Positions 32,548 through 41,969 of a DNA stretch of 64,000 nucleotides are shown piece after piece; position 1 is the first letter of the stretch; each line of letters begins with the position of its first letter. Under the pieces are notes generated by a model, which had not been told where the DNA came from, searched no databases, and saw only the letters and a list, made by a program, of their open reading frames with translations. The translations under genes were made by a program, and so were the position numbers. The stretch comes from CAVUAN01 sp963739435 (GTDB taxonomy: Bacteria > Acidobacteriota > Thermoanaerobaculia > UBA5066 > Gp7-AA6), in NCBI GenBank assembly GCA_963739435.1, contig CAVUAN010000019.1, positions 1-64,000 of the forward strand, given 5' to 3'.

Positions 32548-35500
32548 CGAACGCTCGGCTGCGCCGGAACGTAACCGGCCAGCGAGGAGAAGTTATTGAT
32601 GTAGTTGTCGGCGAAGGGGGTCGCGCCGACGATGAGATGAGGGTTCTTGTCTACGACGACCAGGACGTTCTGGGTCGCGGCGCCGAAGGGACTGCCGGCC
32701 CGAACCATGCGCCACTGGAAGGGGACCTTCCCCGACGCGGCGGGTGTCACGGAGAAGGCGAAGGTGACGGTCGCGCCCGGCAGACACGCTGCCGGGAAGG
32801 GCCACGCGCGCCAGGCCCCACGCGAGGTTGTCCTGCGGATTCTGCGAGCTCAGCTGATAGCCGGCGGCGGCCGTCCAGGTCGTCGCACCCGTGTTGCGCA
32901 GGGTCAGGGAAACGGACTTCGGCAGGCCGGCAGTCATCAGCGCCGGAACGCTCTGCGAGACGAACGCGGCGTCGTCATTCTGCGGAGGCGGGGCGGGGGG
33001 TCCAGGCGGGCCGCCCGGCGGCGCGCCGACATATCCCTGGACGCCGTCCAGACCCCACCCGAGGGATATCACCTGATCCTTTTCCGAAGGCCACGCCGTG
33101 TAGATGTGGTCGCAGTCTCCTCCCCCGCCGCACCAGGACAGACGGTAGAACGGGACCGTGCCCGGCTGCGGCGAGGTGAAGAGGTACCCTTCTATCCCTT
33201 CGTCGACGAACCCGAGCGAGTTGACGACGTAAGCCGCTTCGCCGGCGTCCGTCGTGTAGAAGTGCTCGGAGCGGGGATAGCCGTTGTAGAACCGCCGGAA
33301 GGCGAGCGTTCCGGGCCCCGGCCCGGGAGCCATATACCCCGCGATCCCCTGTGGCGCAAAGCCCCCGAGGCTCGTTCCATAGTCGGTGAGGGAGTAGAAG
33401 TGGTCCGTCGACGACGCCGAATACCAGCGATGGAGCGCCGGCCCGGTCGACTGTTGCTGCACCGCGACGGAGACGTTCGGGCTGAAGTCCCCGAACCACT
33501 CGACGCCATCCTGCACCATCCGCCACTGGAAGTTGAGTGATCCGGTGCTCGCCGGTGTCGCAGTGAACGCAAACGTGACGTTGGCCCCCGGCGGGACGTC
33601 GTAGGGTAAATAGACGCGCCCCAGACCCCAGGTCCCGTTGTCCTGTGGATTCTGCGACCCGAGATGATGGGCCGAGGCCGCCGTCCAGGTGTTCGTGCCC
33701 GTGTTGCGCATCGTCACGGACACCGGGTAGCTCTGCCCAAGAACCATGCTCCCCGGAACGCTTTGAGAAACGAAGACGGCGGCGTTGATTGCGGAAGGAG
33801 GCAAAACGGCGACGGAAACGTTTTGCGTGAGGTCCCCGAACCACTCGACACCGTCCTGCACCATGCGCCACTGGAAATTGAACACTCCGGCGCCCGGCGG
33901 TGTCGCCGTGAAAGCAAAGGTCACCGAGGCCCCTGGCGGCACATCGTAGGGTAGATAGACGCGCCCGAGACCCCAGGTCCCGTTGTCCTGTGGATTCTGC
34001 GATCCGAGATGGTGGGCTGACGCGGCCGTCCAGGTATTCGTGCCCGTGTTGCGCATGGTGACGGACACCGGGTAGCTCTGGCCGAGAACCATGCTCGCTG
34101 GAACGCTCTGCGAAACGAAGGCCGCCCCGTTGGGCGGTCCCGGCGGCGGCCCAGCCGACAGCCAGACGTATCCGGCCACGCCATCGTAGGTCCAGCCCTG
34201 AGCGATCACAGAGTTCCTGGAGGCGTCGCTCGTGGTGTAGAAGTGGTCCAGGTCGTTTGTCGTCGAGTTCCACCAGGAAAGGCGGTACAGCGGAACGGTT
34301 CCGGCCACCTGCCCGGAATAGAGATACCCCTCGACGGTCTCGTAAGTGAAACCGTTTGCGACGACGTAGTTGTACTCCGCGGCGCTCGTCGTGTAGAAGT
34401 GATCGCTCTGCGAACCGGAGTAGAAGCGCCAGAATGGGAGTGTGCCGGCGACCTGCGTTGGCTCGACGTAGGCGGCGATCCCCTGATTGAGATAGCCGTA
34501 CGAGATCGCGAGATCCCGCTGGGACGCGCTGACCGTGTAGAAGTGGTCTGTCGAGCTCTGAGAGTAGAGCTGGTAGAGAGGCACGGAGGTCGCCTGGGAG
34601 AGCGGGTGCTCGACGACTGCCGCCTCCGCCCCCGAGAGCTGCGACGCGCTCGGGCCTCCCGCGGCAACGGAAGAGGGTTGCGCGTCCACCGCCCGCGCTT
34701 GCGGGACATTCGAGAACAGCCGGACCGAAGCCGCGCTCGGGCCGGCCGGCGCAGAAACGGTGGCCTCCGCTGGCCTCCTCATGAAGTGAGGACGGATCGA
34801 CGAAGACTCGACCCGGGAGGGAGTCTTACCCGAAGCGTCCACCCCTAGATCCGGCGCAGCCTCCACGGTCAGAGCATTCGCTTTGCCGGCGCCCTCGGGG
34901 GCCTGCCTCCAGTCGATGAGACGGGAATGTCCTCCTTCCGCGTCGAAGAGAAGCGTGCCCTCCGTCGTCATCTGGAAGGACGAAATACCCGTGGCAAAGG
35001 TGTCCAGGCGCTCGGGCCAGCTGGCCGCACCGAAGTGAGCGACCTTCAAACCCTCTGAACCGAGGTAAGCGAGCCGGCCATCCGCCCAGCCGAGGCTGCA
35101 GATCGCTCCACGGTCGAACTCCCGGAGCTCGATCGGAAAGGACTTGCCGACTCCGATCTTCAAGGTGCCATCGCGCGACACGGCAGCGAGGTAAGAGTCT
35201 TGCTGAAGGTGGCGTCGGCTTCGACGCGTACCTCCATCTCGAAATCACTGACATCTCGGGCGACCTCGCGTGCCAGGACGGGCGCTCCCTCCAGAAGCGA
35301 GCCTTCGACCGCCATCAGCCGTGTGGCACCGCTGGCCGCCTCGCCCTGGGCCTCGACGTAAGCGATCCATCCTTTCTCGAGCTGAAAGGACGACACGTGG
35401 TCCGCAAGCTTGTGGAAGCGCTCGACCACTCCCGCTTCCTGAGCCCACAGGCTGCCGTCCACACCCCGGAAGGCCGCGCGGTCGTCGAGGATCTGAAAGG

Positions 35501-35963
35501 CTTGAACGCCGCCAGCCACGGCCCGGAGCGGCAAAGAGGGCGATTCTTTGACGAGCAGTGTGCCGTCGCACTGCAGAACCCCCAGGCGCGTCAGGGTCTT
35601 CTGGTACGCGCAGACGTTCTCCGCCACGGGCTCCAGGGGCGTGTTGAGAGCTCCCTCGGAGGTGAAGAGAGCGCCATCGGCGCGGAGCGCGGCGAGGCTC
35701 CAATCCAGAAGCTGGAAACTGCTAACCTGTCGAGCCACGACGACCCATTCGCCCTCCGGGTCGTACCTCAGGCGCACCTTCAGATCTCCCCTGGCGTCGA
35801 TGTACCCGAGCCGTCCTCCCCAGTGAGGCGTTTCCGCCCAGGTTTGTCTCCACTCGAAGAGGGGCTCGGCCCCAGGCGGCTGCGCGGCCGGGAGCGGACG
35901 CACGCCCGTCGCGAAGAAAAGGAGAACCGCTGTCAATCCAACGATCGTCCGTTGAAGCTTCAC
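32526..35963 (-). CDS. Large secreted protein with DUF5648 and NBR1-type Ig-like repeats, frameshifted
   Basis: The start is the GTG at 35963 with AAGGAGGG upstream and a signal peptide (TIVGLTAVLLFFATG). The first ~260 residues hold propeller-like repeats (VSSFQLLDWSLAAL, VSSFQLEKGWIAYV). Then come DUF5648-type repeats with DHFYTTS and HFYT motifs, framing three Ig-like domains of the NBR1 kind (VSVTMRNTGTNTWTAASAH). Frame changes near 35213 and 32785 break the reading. Probable total is about 1145 residues. DUF5648 often accompanies secreted hydrolases, and a lipase-like frame follows at once. A sigma54-like element lies upstream. Confidence 0.75.
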
Positions 35964-36009
35964 GAGACCCTCCTTCTTGGAAGAAAAGCCGATGTGCACC
36001 AACCCACTA

Positions 36010-36025
36010 AGCGAAGTCCGCGCCA
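36010..36025 (-). promoter_or_regulatory. Candidate sigma54 -24/-12 promoter
   Basis: Read on the minus strand it is TGGCGCGGACTTCGCT, compared with the consensus TGGCACG-N4-TTGCW. The invariant GG and GC are exactly ten bases apart, and two other positions differ. Transcription would start about 36 bases before the GTG of the secreted DUF5648 protein. A sigma54-activator-type protein is encoded divergently next to it. Confidence 0.4.
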
Positions 36026-36155
36026 CCCCGGCTCCGCGGCTGTCGCCGCCCGAAACTCTTGCAGCAATGGGACTTCGTCCGATGGATGACGGTCTGCCGC
36101 GAGCAGGGCCGAGGATATTGGTGGTGGTGCTGGTGGTGAACTAGGATTCGTCCCA

Positions 36156-39100
36156 GTGAGACCCGCTGATCCCGACCTGCTGCTGGTGGGAGAGAGCCCC
36201 GCATTTCGGGCGGTGCTCGAGAAGGTGCGAAGGATCCTGGGCCATAGCACGGGGCTCGGGCAACGCCGATCGCCGCCCATCCTCATCCAGGGAGAGACCG
36301 GGACCGGGAAAGGAGCCCTGGCGCGCGCAATCTGGCGTGTCGGCGCCCGCTCCGCGCAACGCTTCGTCGAGGTCAGCTGCGCCGCGATTCCGGAATCGCT
36401 TCTCGAGGCCGAGCTCTTCGGATTCGAGCGCGGCGCCTTCACCGGTGCACGCGAATCCAAGCTCGGCCTGTTTCACGAGGCCCACAAAGGGACTCTCTTT
36501 TTAGACGAGGTCGGACTTCTCCCGGAACCCCAGCAGGCAAAGCTCCTGACCGTCGTCGAAGAGGGCGCCGTGCGGCGGCTGGGAAGGACCCGCAGCGAGC
36601 CGGTGGACGTTTGGATTCTGGCTGCGTCGAGCCAGGACCTCCACTCCGCCGCGCGCGAACACCGCTTCCGCGAGGACCTCTACCACCGCCTGGCGGTCGT
36701 CACTCTTTCGCTTCCGCCCTTGCGCGAACGCGGATCCGACGTCCTCCTTCTCGCGGACCATTTCCTGGCGCGGGACACCCTTGCTTACTCTCTGCCTCCT
36801 CGAACCTTCTCCCCCGATGCACGGGCAGCCCTGCTGTCCTACTCCTGGCCCGGAAACATCCGCGAGCTCGCCAACGTCGTCGAGCGCGTCGTCCTTCTGG
36901 CGGAAGGAACTATCGTGTCGGCGGAGATGCTCGGGCTGTCGAGCGAAGCCGAGCACCCCTGGCGTGCCGCGTTTTCGAGCCCCCCGGGTCACTCGGAAGC
37001 GACCGGGAACGCCTTCTCTTCTCCTCCGGACTTCGCTGAGGAACTCGCGCTCGATCGGGTCCGCGAGGCGCTGAAGCGGAGCAAGGGGAACGTCTCCCGT
37101 GCCGCAAACCTACTCGGCGTAACGCGCAACAGGCTGCGTTATCGGATCGAGAAACAGCAGCTTGGCCCCGAGAAGACGCCTGTCCGGTCTCAAAAGGAAA
37201 GGGGAGGGGCCCGGCCGGCCGCGGAGCGGCGTGGAGTGCTCCACGGCGATTTCGCCGCGGACTCTCCGCCACTCTCGAGATTCCGCTGGGAACAGCGCCA
37301 CCTGGCGCTCCTTCTGGTTTCCGGCGGAGCGTTCCGCGACGTACCCGTCGATGCCGGACACTTTTTCGAAACGGTGAATCGAAAGGTCGAGAGTTTTGGA
37401 GGACGCGTCGTGGAGCTCGGAAGGGCGGAGGGCTCGATCCTCGCGGCCTTTGGTCTCGATGCGCTCGAAGAGGCGCCGACGCGCGCGGCGCTCGCCGCGA
37501 TGGCGCTTCGCAAGGCGTTCCTGCAGAACGGCAGCGCCGCGGACTCGGGGTCGGGCGCTCGGGACCGCTCGATCGGACTCGGGCTCCATGTCGCCGCCTT
37601 CGACATCGGTCGCACCGGCCGGGTCGCCACCATCGACCGTGACGCGGGACGGTCCGCATCGGATCTGCTCCGCGGATTGCTGCAAGCCGAGCCTTCCGGC
37701 GCCATCGTCGTCACCGCGGAGTCGAGGCATCTGCTCGCCCGGAAGTTCGCGCTCGCGCCCCGGGCTCAGACAGGCGTCTGGCACCTGCTCCATCGCAAGG
37801 AGAGACCGACCTCGCCCGAGGCGGGAACCTCCGATTTCATCGGACGGGAAGACACGCTGCGCCGGCTGCGCGATCTTCTCGAGGAAGCGAGCTCGGGCCG
37901 CGGACAGGTTGTTGCCATAACGGGCGACCCCGGCATCGGCAAATCGCGCTTGTTCTTCGAATTCCTTCGCGGCGTCCGCGAGCGGCGGGTCAACTTCATA
38001 GGCGCCACTTGCGAGTCGCATACGGCCGGAATCCCGTTCTTCCCCGTCATTCAGCTCGTCCAGGCGAGCTGCGGGCTCACGGAGGCCGACAGCCCCGAGA
38101 CAACAGCCGAGAAAGTCACGCGAAACCTGGACGGCCTCGGACTCGATGGCTCCGCGGTGCGGCCGTATCTCCTGAAGCTCCTCGGGGTAAGACAAAGCGC
38201 CGAGGCCGTGGAGCAGCTCGCCTCCTTGACTGCCGAAACGCTCAACTCGCGGACTTTCGAGGTTCTCTGGCAGATGATCTGGGCCAAGAACGGACGGCCG
38301 CAGCCTCTCGTGATTGCGGTCGAGGACTGTCATTGGATCGATCGCGCCTCTGCGAGCTATTTCGAGCGGCTCGTCGAACGCCTCCCGGCAGCGCGGGTCC
38401 TCTTCCTGCTGACTTTCCGGCCGGGTTATCGGCTGTCGTTGCGCGCCGAGTCCTCCGCGACGCCGTGGACCGAGATCGCTCTGGAGCCGCTTGCGCCGGA
38501 GGAGAGCCGCGCGGTGATGTACAAGGTCGCCGGGAAGGACAGCATTCCGGGCAACCTGGCCCGAACGATCCTGGCGCGCGCGGAGGGCAATCCCTTCTTC
38601 CTCGAAGAGCTCGCGCTCTCCATCGACGAGCTCAAGACCCCCTCCGAGTCTCCGGCTGTGCCGGAAACGATCCAGGCGGCGATCGAAAGTCGCCTCGATC
38701 GCCTGGCGGACGCTCCCCGGCGCCTCCTCGAGACCGCAGCGATTCTCGGGCGGGAGGTTTCCCTTCGCGTGCTGCGCCAGATGTGGAGTGGCGAGGGATC
38801 CGTCGAAGAGCACCTGGAAGAGCTTTCGCGCCTCGGGTTTCTGACTCCCCAGAGAGGCGAAGAGGGGACGTGGCTCTTCAAACACGCGCTCATTCAGGAG
38901 GTTGCCTACGAGAGGCTTCTCGCCTCCGATCGCACGACCCTGCACGGCGTCGCCGGACGCTCCTTCGAAAAGTTCTACGAGGGCCGGCTGGAAGAGGCGT
39001 ACGACCGGCTCGCCTATCACTACTCGAAGAGCGGGGAGCGGGATCAGGCGGTCCACTACCTGACCCGATTCGCGGACAAGGCCGCGCGCAGCAACGCCCT

Positions 39101-40295
39101 CGCCGAGGCTGTCACGGCGCTCGAGGAGGCGTTTGTCCTGGTCGAGCGCGGGCCCGGCAGGCACCAGGGCGGGCCTCTGCCCGATCTGGTGCTTCGCAGA
39201 GCGAGGTTCCTCACGTTTCTCGGACGGCTTTCGGAAGCGCTCGAGCTTCTCGCCGGTGAGCGGGCGCTCTTCGAGAGCTCGCCCAGCGTCGCGACACGCG
39301 CCAGGTACCACCTCGCCCTCTCCGAAGCGCAACGCTTTCTGGGCGACCTGGAGCCGGCCGCGGAGAGTGCGCGACGCGCTCTCGCCGAGGCGATACCCAT
39401 CGGGGACGAGACGTTGATCGGGAAGGTTCACCTCGAGCTTTCCACGCAGAGCATCTGGTCGGGGGACGCGATCGGAGGCATCGAGCACGCGCGCCAGGCG
39501 GTGAAGCATTTTGGCCGTGCGAGCGACCCGCGCCGGCAGGGAATGGGTTATTGGACCGAGGGAGTTCACGAATACCTGTTGGGCTCCTTCGAGAAGTCCC
39601 TTGCCCTGGAGGAGAAGGCCGCGATGATCGCCCGCGAAGTCGACGATCCGCGACTCGGTAGCTACGCGGCGACGGTGACCGGCCTCGTCTGGGCGTCTCG
39701 GGGCGACTGGCAGCGGGGGTTGGAGCATTGCGGGCGGAGCCTGAGCCGCTCCCCGGACCCCATTCACACCGCCTGCTGTCTGGCGTTTGCGAGCCAGGCC
39801 GAGCGCGAGAAGGGGGACCTCGAGAAATCCGTCCAGGATCTGGAGCAGGCGATCGCCCTCATGACCGACCACCATCTGCTCCCGATGAAGGGTTGGGCGA
39901 AGGCATGGCTCGCCGAGACTCTCTTTGAAACAGGGCGGCACGCCGATGCCCGGAAGCTGGCCGAGGAAAGCCTCGAGATCTGCCGACGCGTTGGCCCGCC
40001 GTTCGCCGTCGGAATCGCTCAACGAGTTCTCGGCCGAGTCGCCTCGACGGAGGGCCAGCCCGCCGACGGAAGGGCGTTCCTCGAAAGGTCGCTCTCGATG
40101 TTTGAATCACTGGGGTCAGAGTTCGAAGCGGGACGTACGGGGATGGAGCTTGCCCGGCTTACCCGCTCCGAAGGAGACCCCGCGGCCGCCGCCGACTACC
40201 TGTCACGGGCGCTCGGCCGGTTCGAGGTTGCCGTGGCTCCAGCCTACTCGGAGCGCGCGGCGGCCCTCGCGGATCACATCGAGACGCGAGCCTGA
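36156..40295 (+). CDS. Giant regulator: sigma54-activator AAA+ and Fis HTH fused to cyclase-like, AAA and TPR modules
   Basis: This 1379-residue protein starts at a GTG. Residues ~1-250 are a sigma54-interaction AAA+ domain with Walker A GETGTGKG and the GAFTGA loop (ERGAFTGARE). A Fis-type helix-turn-helix follows near 311-332 (NVSRAANLLGVTRNRLRYRIEK). Residues ~375-540 resemble a degenerate nucleotide cyclase domain. From ~557 comes a second ATPase of the AAA_16/STAND type (FIGREDTLRRL, Walker A GDPGIGKSR, VIAVEDCHWID). TPR-like helices fill ~900-1379. No receiver domain is present. The signal is unknown. It may act on the divergent secreted-protein gene. Confidence 0.88.
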   Translation: MRPADPDLLLVGESPAFRAVLEKVRRILGHSTGLGQRRSPPILIQGETGTGKGALARAIWRVGARSAQRFVEVSCAAIPESLLEAELFGFERGAFTGARESKLGLFHEAHKGTLFLDEVGLLPEPQQAKLLTVVEEGAVRRLGRTRSEPVDVWILAASSQDLHSAAREHRFREDLYHRLAVVTLSLPPLRERGSDVLLLADHFLARDTLAYSLPPRTFSPDARAALLSYSWPGNIRELANVVERVVLLAEGTIVSAEMLGLSSEAEHPWRAAFSSPPGHSEATGNAFSSPPDFAEELALDRVREALKRSKGNVSRAANLLGVTRNRLRYRIEKQQLGPEKTPVRSQKERGGARPAAERRGVLHGDFAADSPPLSRFRWEQRHLALLLVSGGAFRDVPVDAGHFFETVNRKVESFGGRVVELGRAEGSILAAFGLDALEEAPTRAALAAMALRKAFLQNGSAADSGSGARDRSIGLGLHVAAFDIGRTGRVATIDRDAGRSASDLLRGLLQAEPSGAIVVTAESRHLLARKFALAPRAQTGVWHLLHRKERPTSPEAGTSDFIGREDTLRRLRDLLEEASSGRGQVVAITGDPGIGKSRLFFEFLRGVRERRVNFIGATCESHTAGIPFFPVIQLVQASCGLTEADSPETTAEKVTRNLDGLGLDGSAVRPYLLKLLGVRQSAEAVEQLASLTAETLNSRTFEVLWQMIWAKNGRPQPLVIAVEDCHWIDRASASYFERLVERLPAARVLFLLTFRPGYRLSLRAESSATPWTEIALEPLAPEESRAVMYKVAGKDSIPGNLARTILARAEGNPFFLEELALSIDELKTPSESPAVPETIQAAIESRLDRLADAPRRLLETAAILGREVSLRVLRQMWSGEGSVEEHLEELSRLGFLTPQRGEEGTWLFKHALIQEVAYERLLASDRTTLHGVAGRSFEKFYEGRLEEAYDRLAYHYSKSGERDQAVHYLTRFADKAARSNALAEAVTALEEAFVLVERGPGRHQGGPLPDLVLRRARFLTFLGRLSEALELLAGERALFESSPSVATRARYHLALSEAQRFLGDLEPAAESARRALAEAIPIGDETLIGKVHLELSTQSIWSGDAIGGIEHARQAVKHFGRASDPRRQGMGYWTEGVHEYLLGSFEKSLALEEKAAMIAREVDDPRLGSYAATVTGLVWASRGDWQRGLEHCGRSLSRSPDPIHTACCLAFASQAEREKGDLEKSVQDLEQAIALMTDHHLLPMKGWAKAWLAETLFETGRHADARKLAEESLEICRRVGPPFAVGIAQRVLGRVASTEGQPADGRAFLERSLSMFESLGSEFEAGRTGMELARLTRSEGDPAAAADYLSRALGRFEVAVAPAYSERAAALADHIETRA

Positions 40296-40309
40296 CAGCC
40301 CGCCTGACC

Positions 40310-40651
40310 CTAGTCGTTCTTGACGCGGTAGTCGTCCTTGAGGCGGCGCAAGTCCTTGAGCGCCGACCGCAGCACGCCGATGACGCGGGAGAGCTCCTTG
40401 CCGTAGAACTTCATCTCGGCGTCGCACTCCGTCAGGACATAGACGGCTTCGTCCTTCTCGAGGCGGTCCTTCTCGAACGAAAGGCGCTCGATCAGGTCGT
40501 CGAGCTCTGTGCGCAGAACGAAGGCGATGTCGCGGACGCCCAGGAAACGGCTGCACTGCGGACAGTGAACTTCCTCGCTGCCGGCGTCGGGCACGCCGTC
40601 GATCACGAACTGCCGCTCGCAGCGCGGGCACTCGAAGACTTCCGGAATCAC
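40310..40651 (-). CDS. Zinc-ribbon protein of unknown function
   Basis: This 113-residue protein begins at a GTG (MIPEVFECPRCERQFVIDG). Two CxxC pairs (CPRC and CPQC, residues about 8-33) form a zinc ribbon, and the rest is a charged helical region (ELDDLIERLSFEKDRLEKDEAVYVLTECDAEMKFYGKEL) likely to form a coiled coil. No family name is recognised. It is convergent with the large regulator, 14 bases apart, and precedes a tRNA gene on the other strand. Confidence 0.7.
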   Translation of the reverse strand: MIPEVFECPRCERQFVIDGVPDAGSEEVHCPQCSRFLGVRDIAFVLRTELDDLIERLSFEKDRLEKDEAVYVLTECDAEMKFYGKELSRVIGVLRSALKDLRRLKDDYRVKND

Positions 40652-40749
40652 GCCCCGAGTCTACGCCCGGTGTCTGCTCCCTGGAGCCCTTCTTCCGGCC
40701 GTTTGACGGGGCGCTCCGGTTCGAGAATAATTCGCGTCTCTTCGACGAC

Positions 40750-40823
40750 TGGGAGGTCGTTCAATGGTAGGACCACTGGCTCTGGACCAGTTAATCGGGG
40801 TTCGACTCCCTGCCTCCCAGCCA
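40750..40823 (+). tRNA. tRNA-Gln (anticodon CTG)
   Basis: The acceptor stem TGGGAGG pairs with CCTCCCA. The anticodon stem ACTGG/CCAGT surrounds loop CTCTGGA with anticodon CTG, which reads CAG. The T-arm GGGGTTCGACTCCC is standard. The CCA end is encoded. Confidence 0.97.
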
Positions 40824-40835
40824 AAACGTCGCTTC

Positions 40836-40926
40836 GCGCGCAGGGCGGAATCTGCGCCTGCGGCGCACCGGCGAGCGGCTCGGCCGGATGCGGCCTCGAC
40901 CGCTCGCCTGATTCCGCCCTGCGCGC
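40836..40926. repeat. Long palindrome just after tRNA-Gln
   Basis: Perfect 17-base arms GCGCGCAGGGCGGAATC (40836-40852) and its complement (40910-40926) enclose a second perfect nine-base stem GGCGAGCGG/CCGCTCGCC (40870-40908) and an imperfect inner stem. There is no T-run. It could end the tRNA transcript or be a miniature repeat. The remaining ~120 bases before the carbonic anhydrase gene show nothing else. Confidence 0.75.
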
Positions 40927-41049
40927 TTCGCTCCCGCGGCGCGCGCCTCCTCCCTCGGTTACTTCGGGAGACTTCGCGCGCCGCGAGCTTTAGCCAGATG
41001 TCGCAATACGAGGAATAGTTTTTCGGGAGACTCCGAATAGGGGGACGGT

Positions 41050-41889
41050 ATGAAGAGACGGGGCTGGCTTTTTGAATTGGGTGTCGCGATCTTCTGTTTG
41101 CTGGCTGCTGTTGCCTGCGGCCGTGACTCGGCGCAGCAAGTTGCCGCGGGCGCTGCCAAGGAAGGCGCTGAGAACGAGAAGCACTGGGGCTACGAAGACG
41201 GGCCCCACACCGTCGGTCCGGCAGGCTGGGGCGATCTGCCGGGCGACGAGCCCTGCAAGATCGGGAAGCTTCAGTCGCCGATCGCGCTCGCCATTTCTGG
41301 AGCGGGCGCCGCGGCGCCAACGAAGGAGCCGACACTCTCGTTCGACTACCGGCCGGCCAAACTCTCGATGACCAACAACGGGCACACGGTGGAGGTCACC
41401 TACCAGGCGGGAAGCTCGGTCTCGGAGGCGGGGACTTCCTATGGCCTGACCCAGTTCCACTTCCACGCGCCGAGCGAGCACACTCTGGACGGCAAGAGCT
41501 TTCCGCTCGAGATCCATCTCGTTCACCTCGACCCGGCGGGAAAGCCAGCTCTGGTCGTCGGTGTCTTCGCCCGGGAAGGCGCTGCCAACGCGGCCCTCGA
41601 TGCGGCTTTCCGAGGTCTCCCCTCCAAGAAGGGCGACACGAGCGAGCCCGCGGGAGCGATGATCGACGCTTCCGGCATTCTGCCGGCCGCCCGGGCCCAC
41701 TTCGCCTACGACGGCTCATTTACGACTCCCGCCTGCACCGAAGGCGTGCGCTGGCGCGTGATGCGGGAGCCCATCGAGATGTCCACCGCGCAAATCGATG
41801 CCTTCCGGTCGCTGCCGGCCTTCGCGCACACCAATCGGCCGCTGCAGCCGGTCGGCGCGCGCTCCGTGCTGCTCGTGACCGCACCGTAG
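41050..41889 (+). CDS. Alpha-type carbonic anhydrase, lipoprotein
   Basis: This enzyme hydrates CO2 in the periplasm or at the outer surface. It has 279 residues. The N-terminal signal ends in LAAVACG, a lipobox. The alpha-class start HWGYEDGPHTVGPAGWGDL is present. Zinc ligands are in QFHFHAPSEH and the third His in EIHLVHLD. SFTTPACTEGVRWRVM and the Cys pair (EPCKIG, PACTEG) complete the family pattern. It stands alone between the tRNA gene and a kinase gene. Confidence 0.95.
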   Translation: MKRRGWLFELGVAIFCLLAAVACGRDSAQQVAAGAAKEGAENEKHWGYEDGPHTVGPAGWGDLPGDEPCKIGKLQSPIALAISGAGAAAPTKEPTLSFDYRPAKLSMTNNGHTVEVTYQAGSSVSEAGTSYGLTQFHFHAPSEHTLDGKSFPLEIHLVHLDPAGKPALVVGVFAREGAANAALDAAFRGLPSKKGDTSEPAGAMIDASGILPAARAHFAYDGSFTTPACTEGVRWRVMREPIEMSTAQIDAFRSLPAFAHTNRPLQPVGARSVLLVTAP

Positions 41890-41945
41890 ACCCGAGGACC
41901 TCACCACGAGGGCTGGCCGCCGGACAGGGTCCGCACCCTCTCGTC

Positions 41946-41969
41946 TAGAATTCTCACCGCGGTCATTCG
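41946..41969 (+). promoter_or_regulatory. Leader shared by the two tandem kinase genes, copy 1
   Basis: TAGAAT, a plausible -10, lies 18 bases before the kinase ATG. The stretch CTAGAATTCTC...GGTCATTCG directly before the ATG is nearly repeated before the second kinase (44560-44582). No good -35 is seen. Confidence 0.35.

Noticed and set aside
37110..40022. A 970-codon open frame on the strand opposite the large regulator
   Set aside because: It is the antisense shadow of a high-GC gene with full domain motifs on the plus strand. Its own translation has no recognisable domain.
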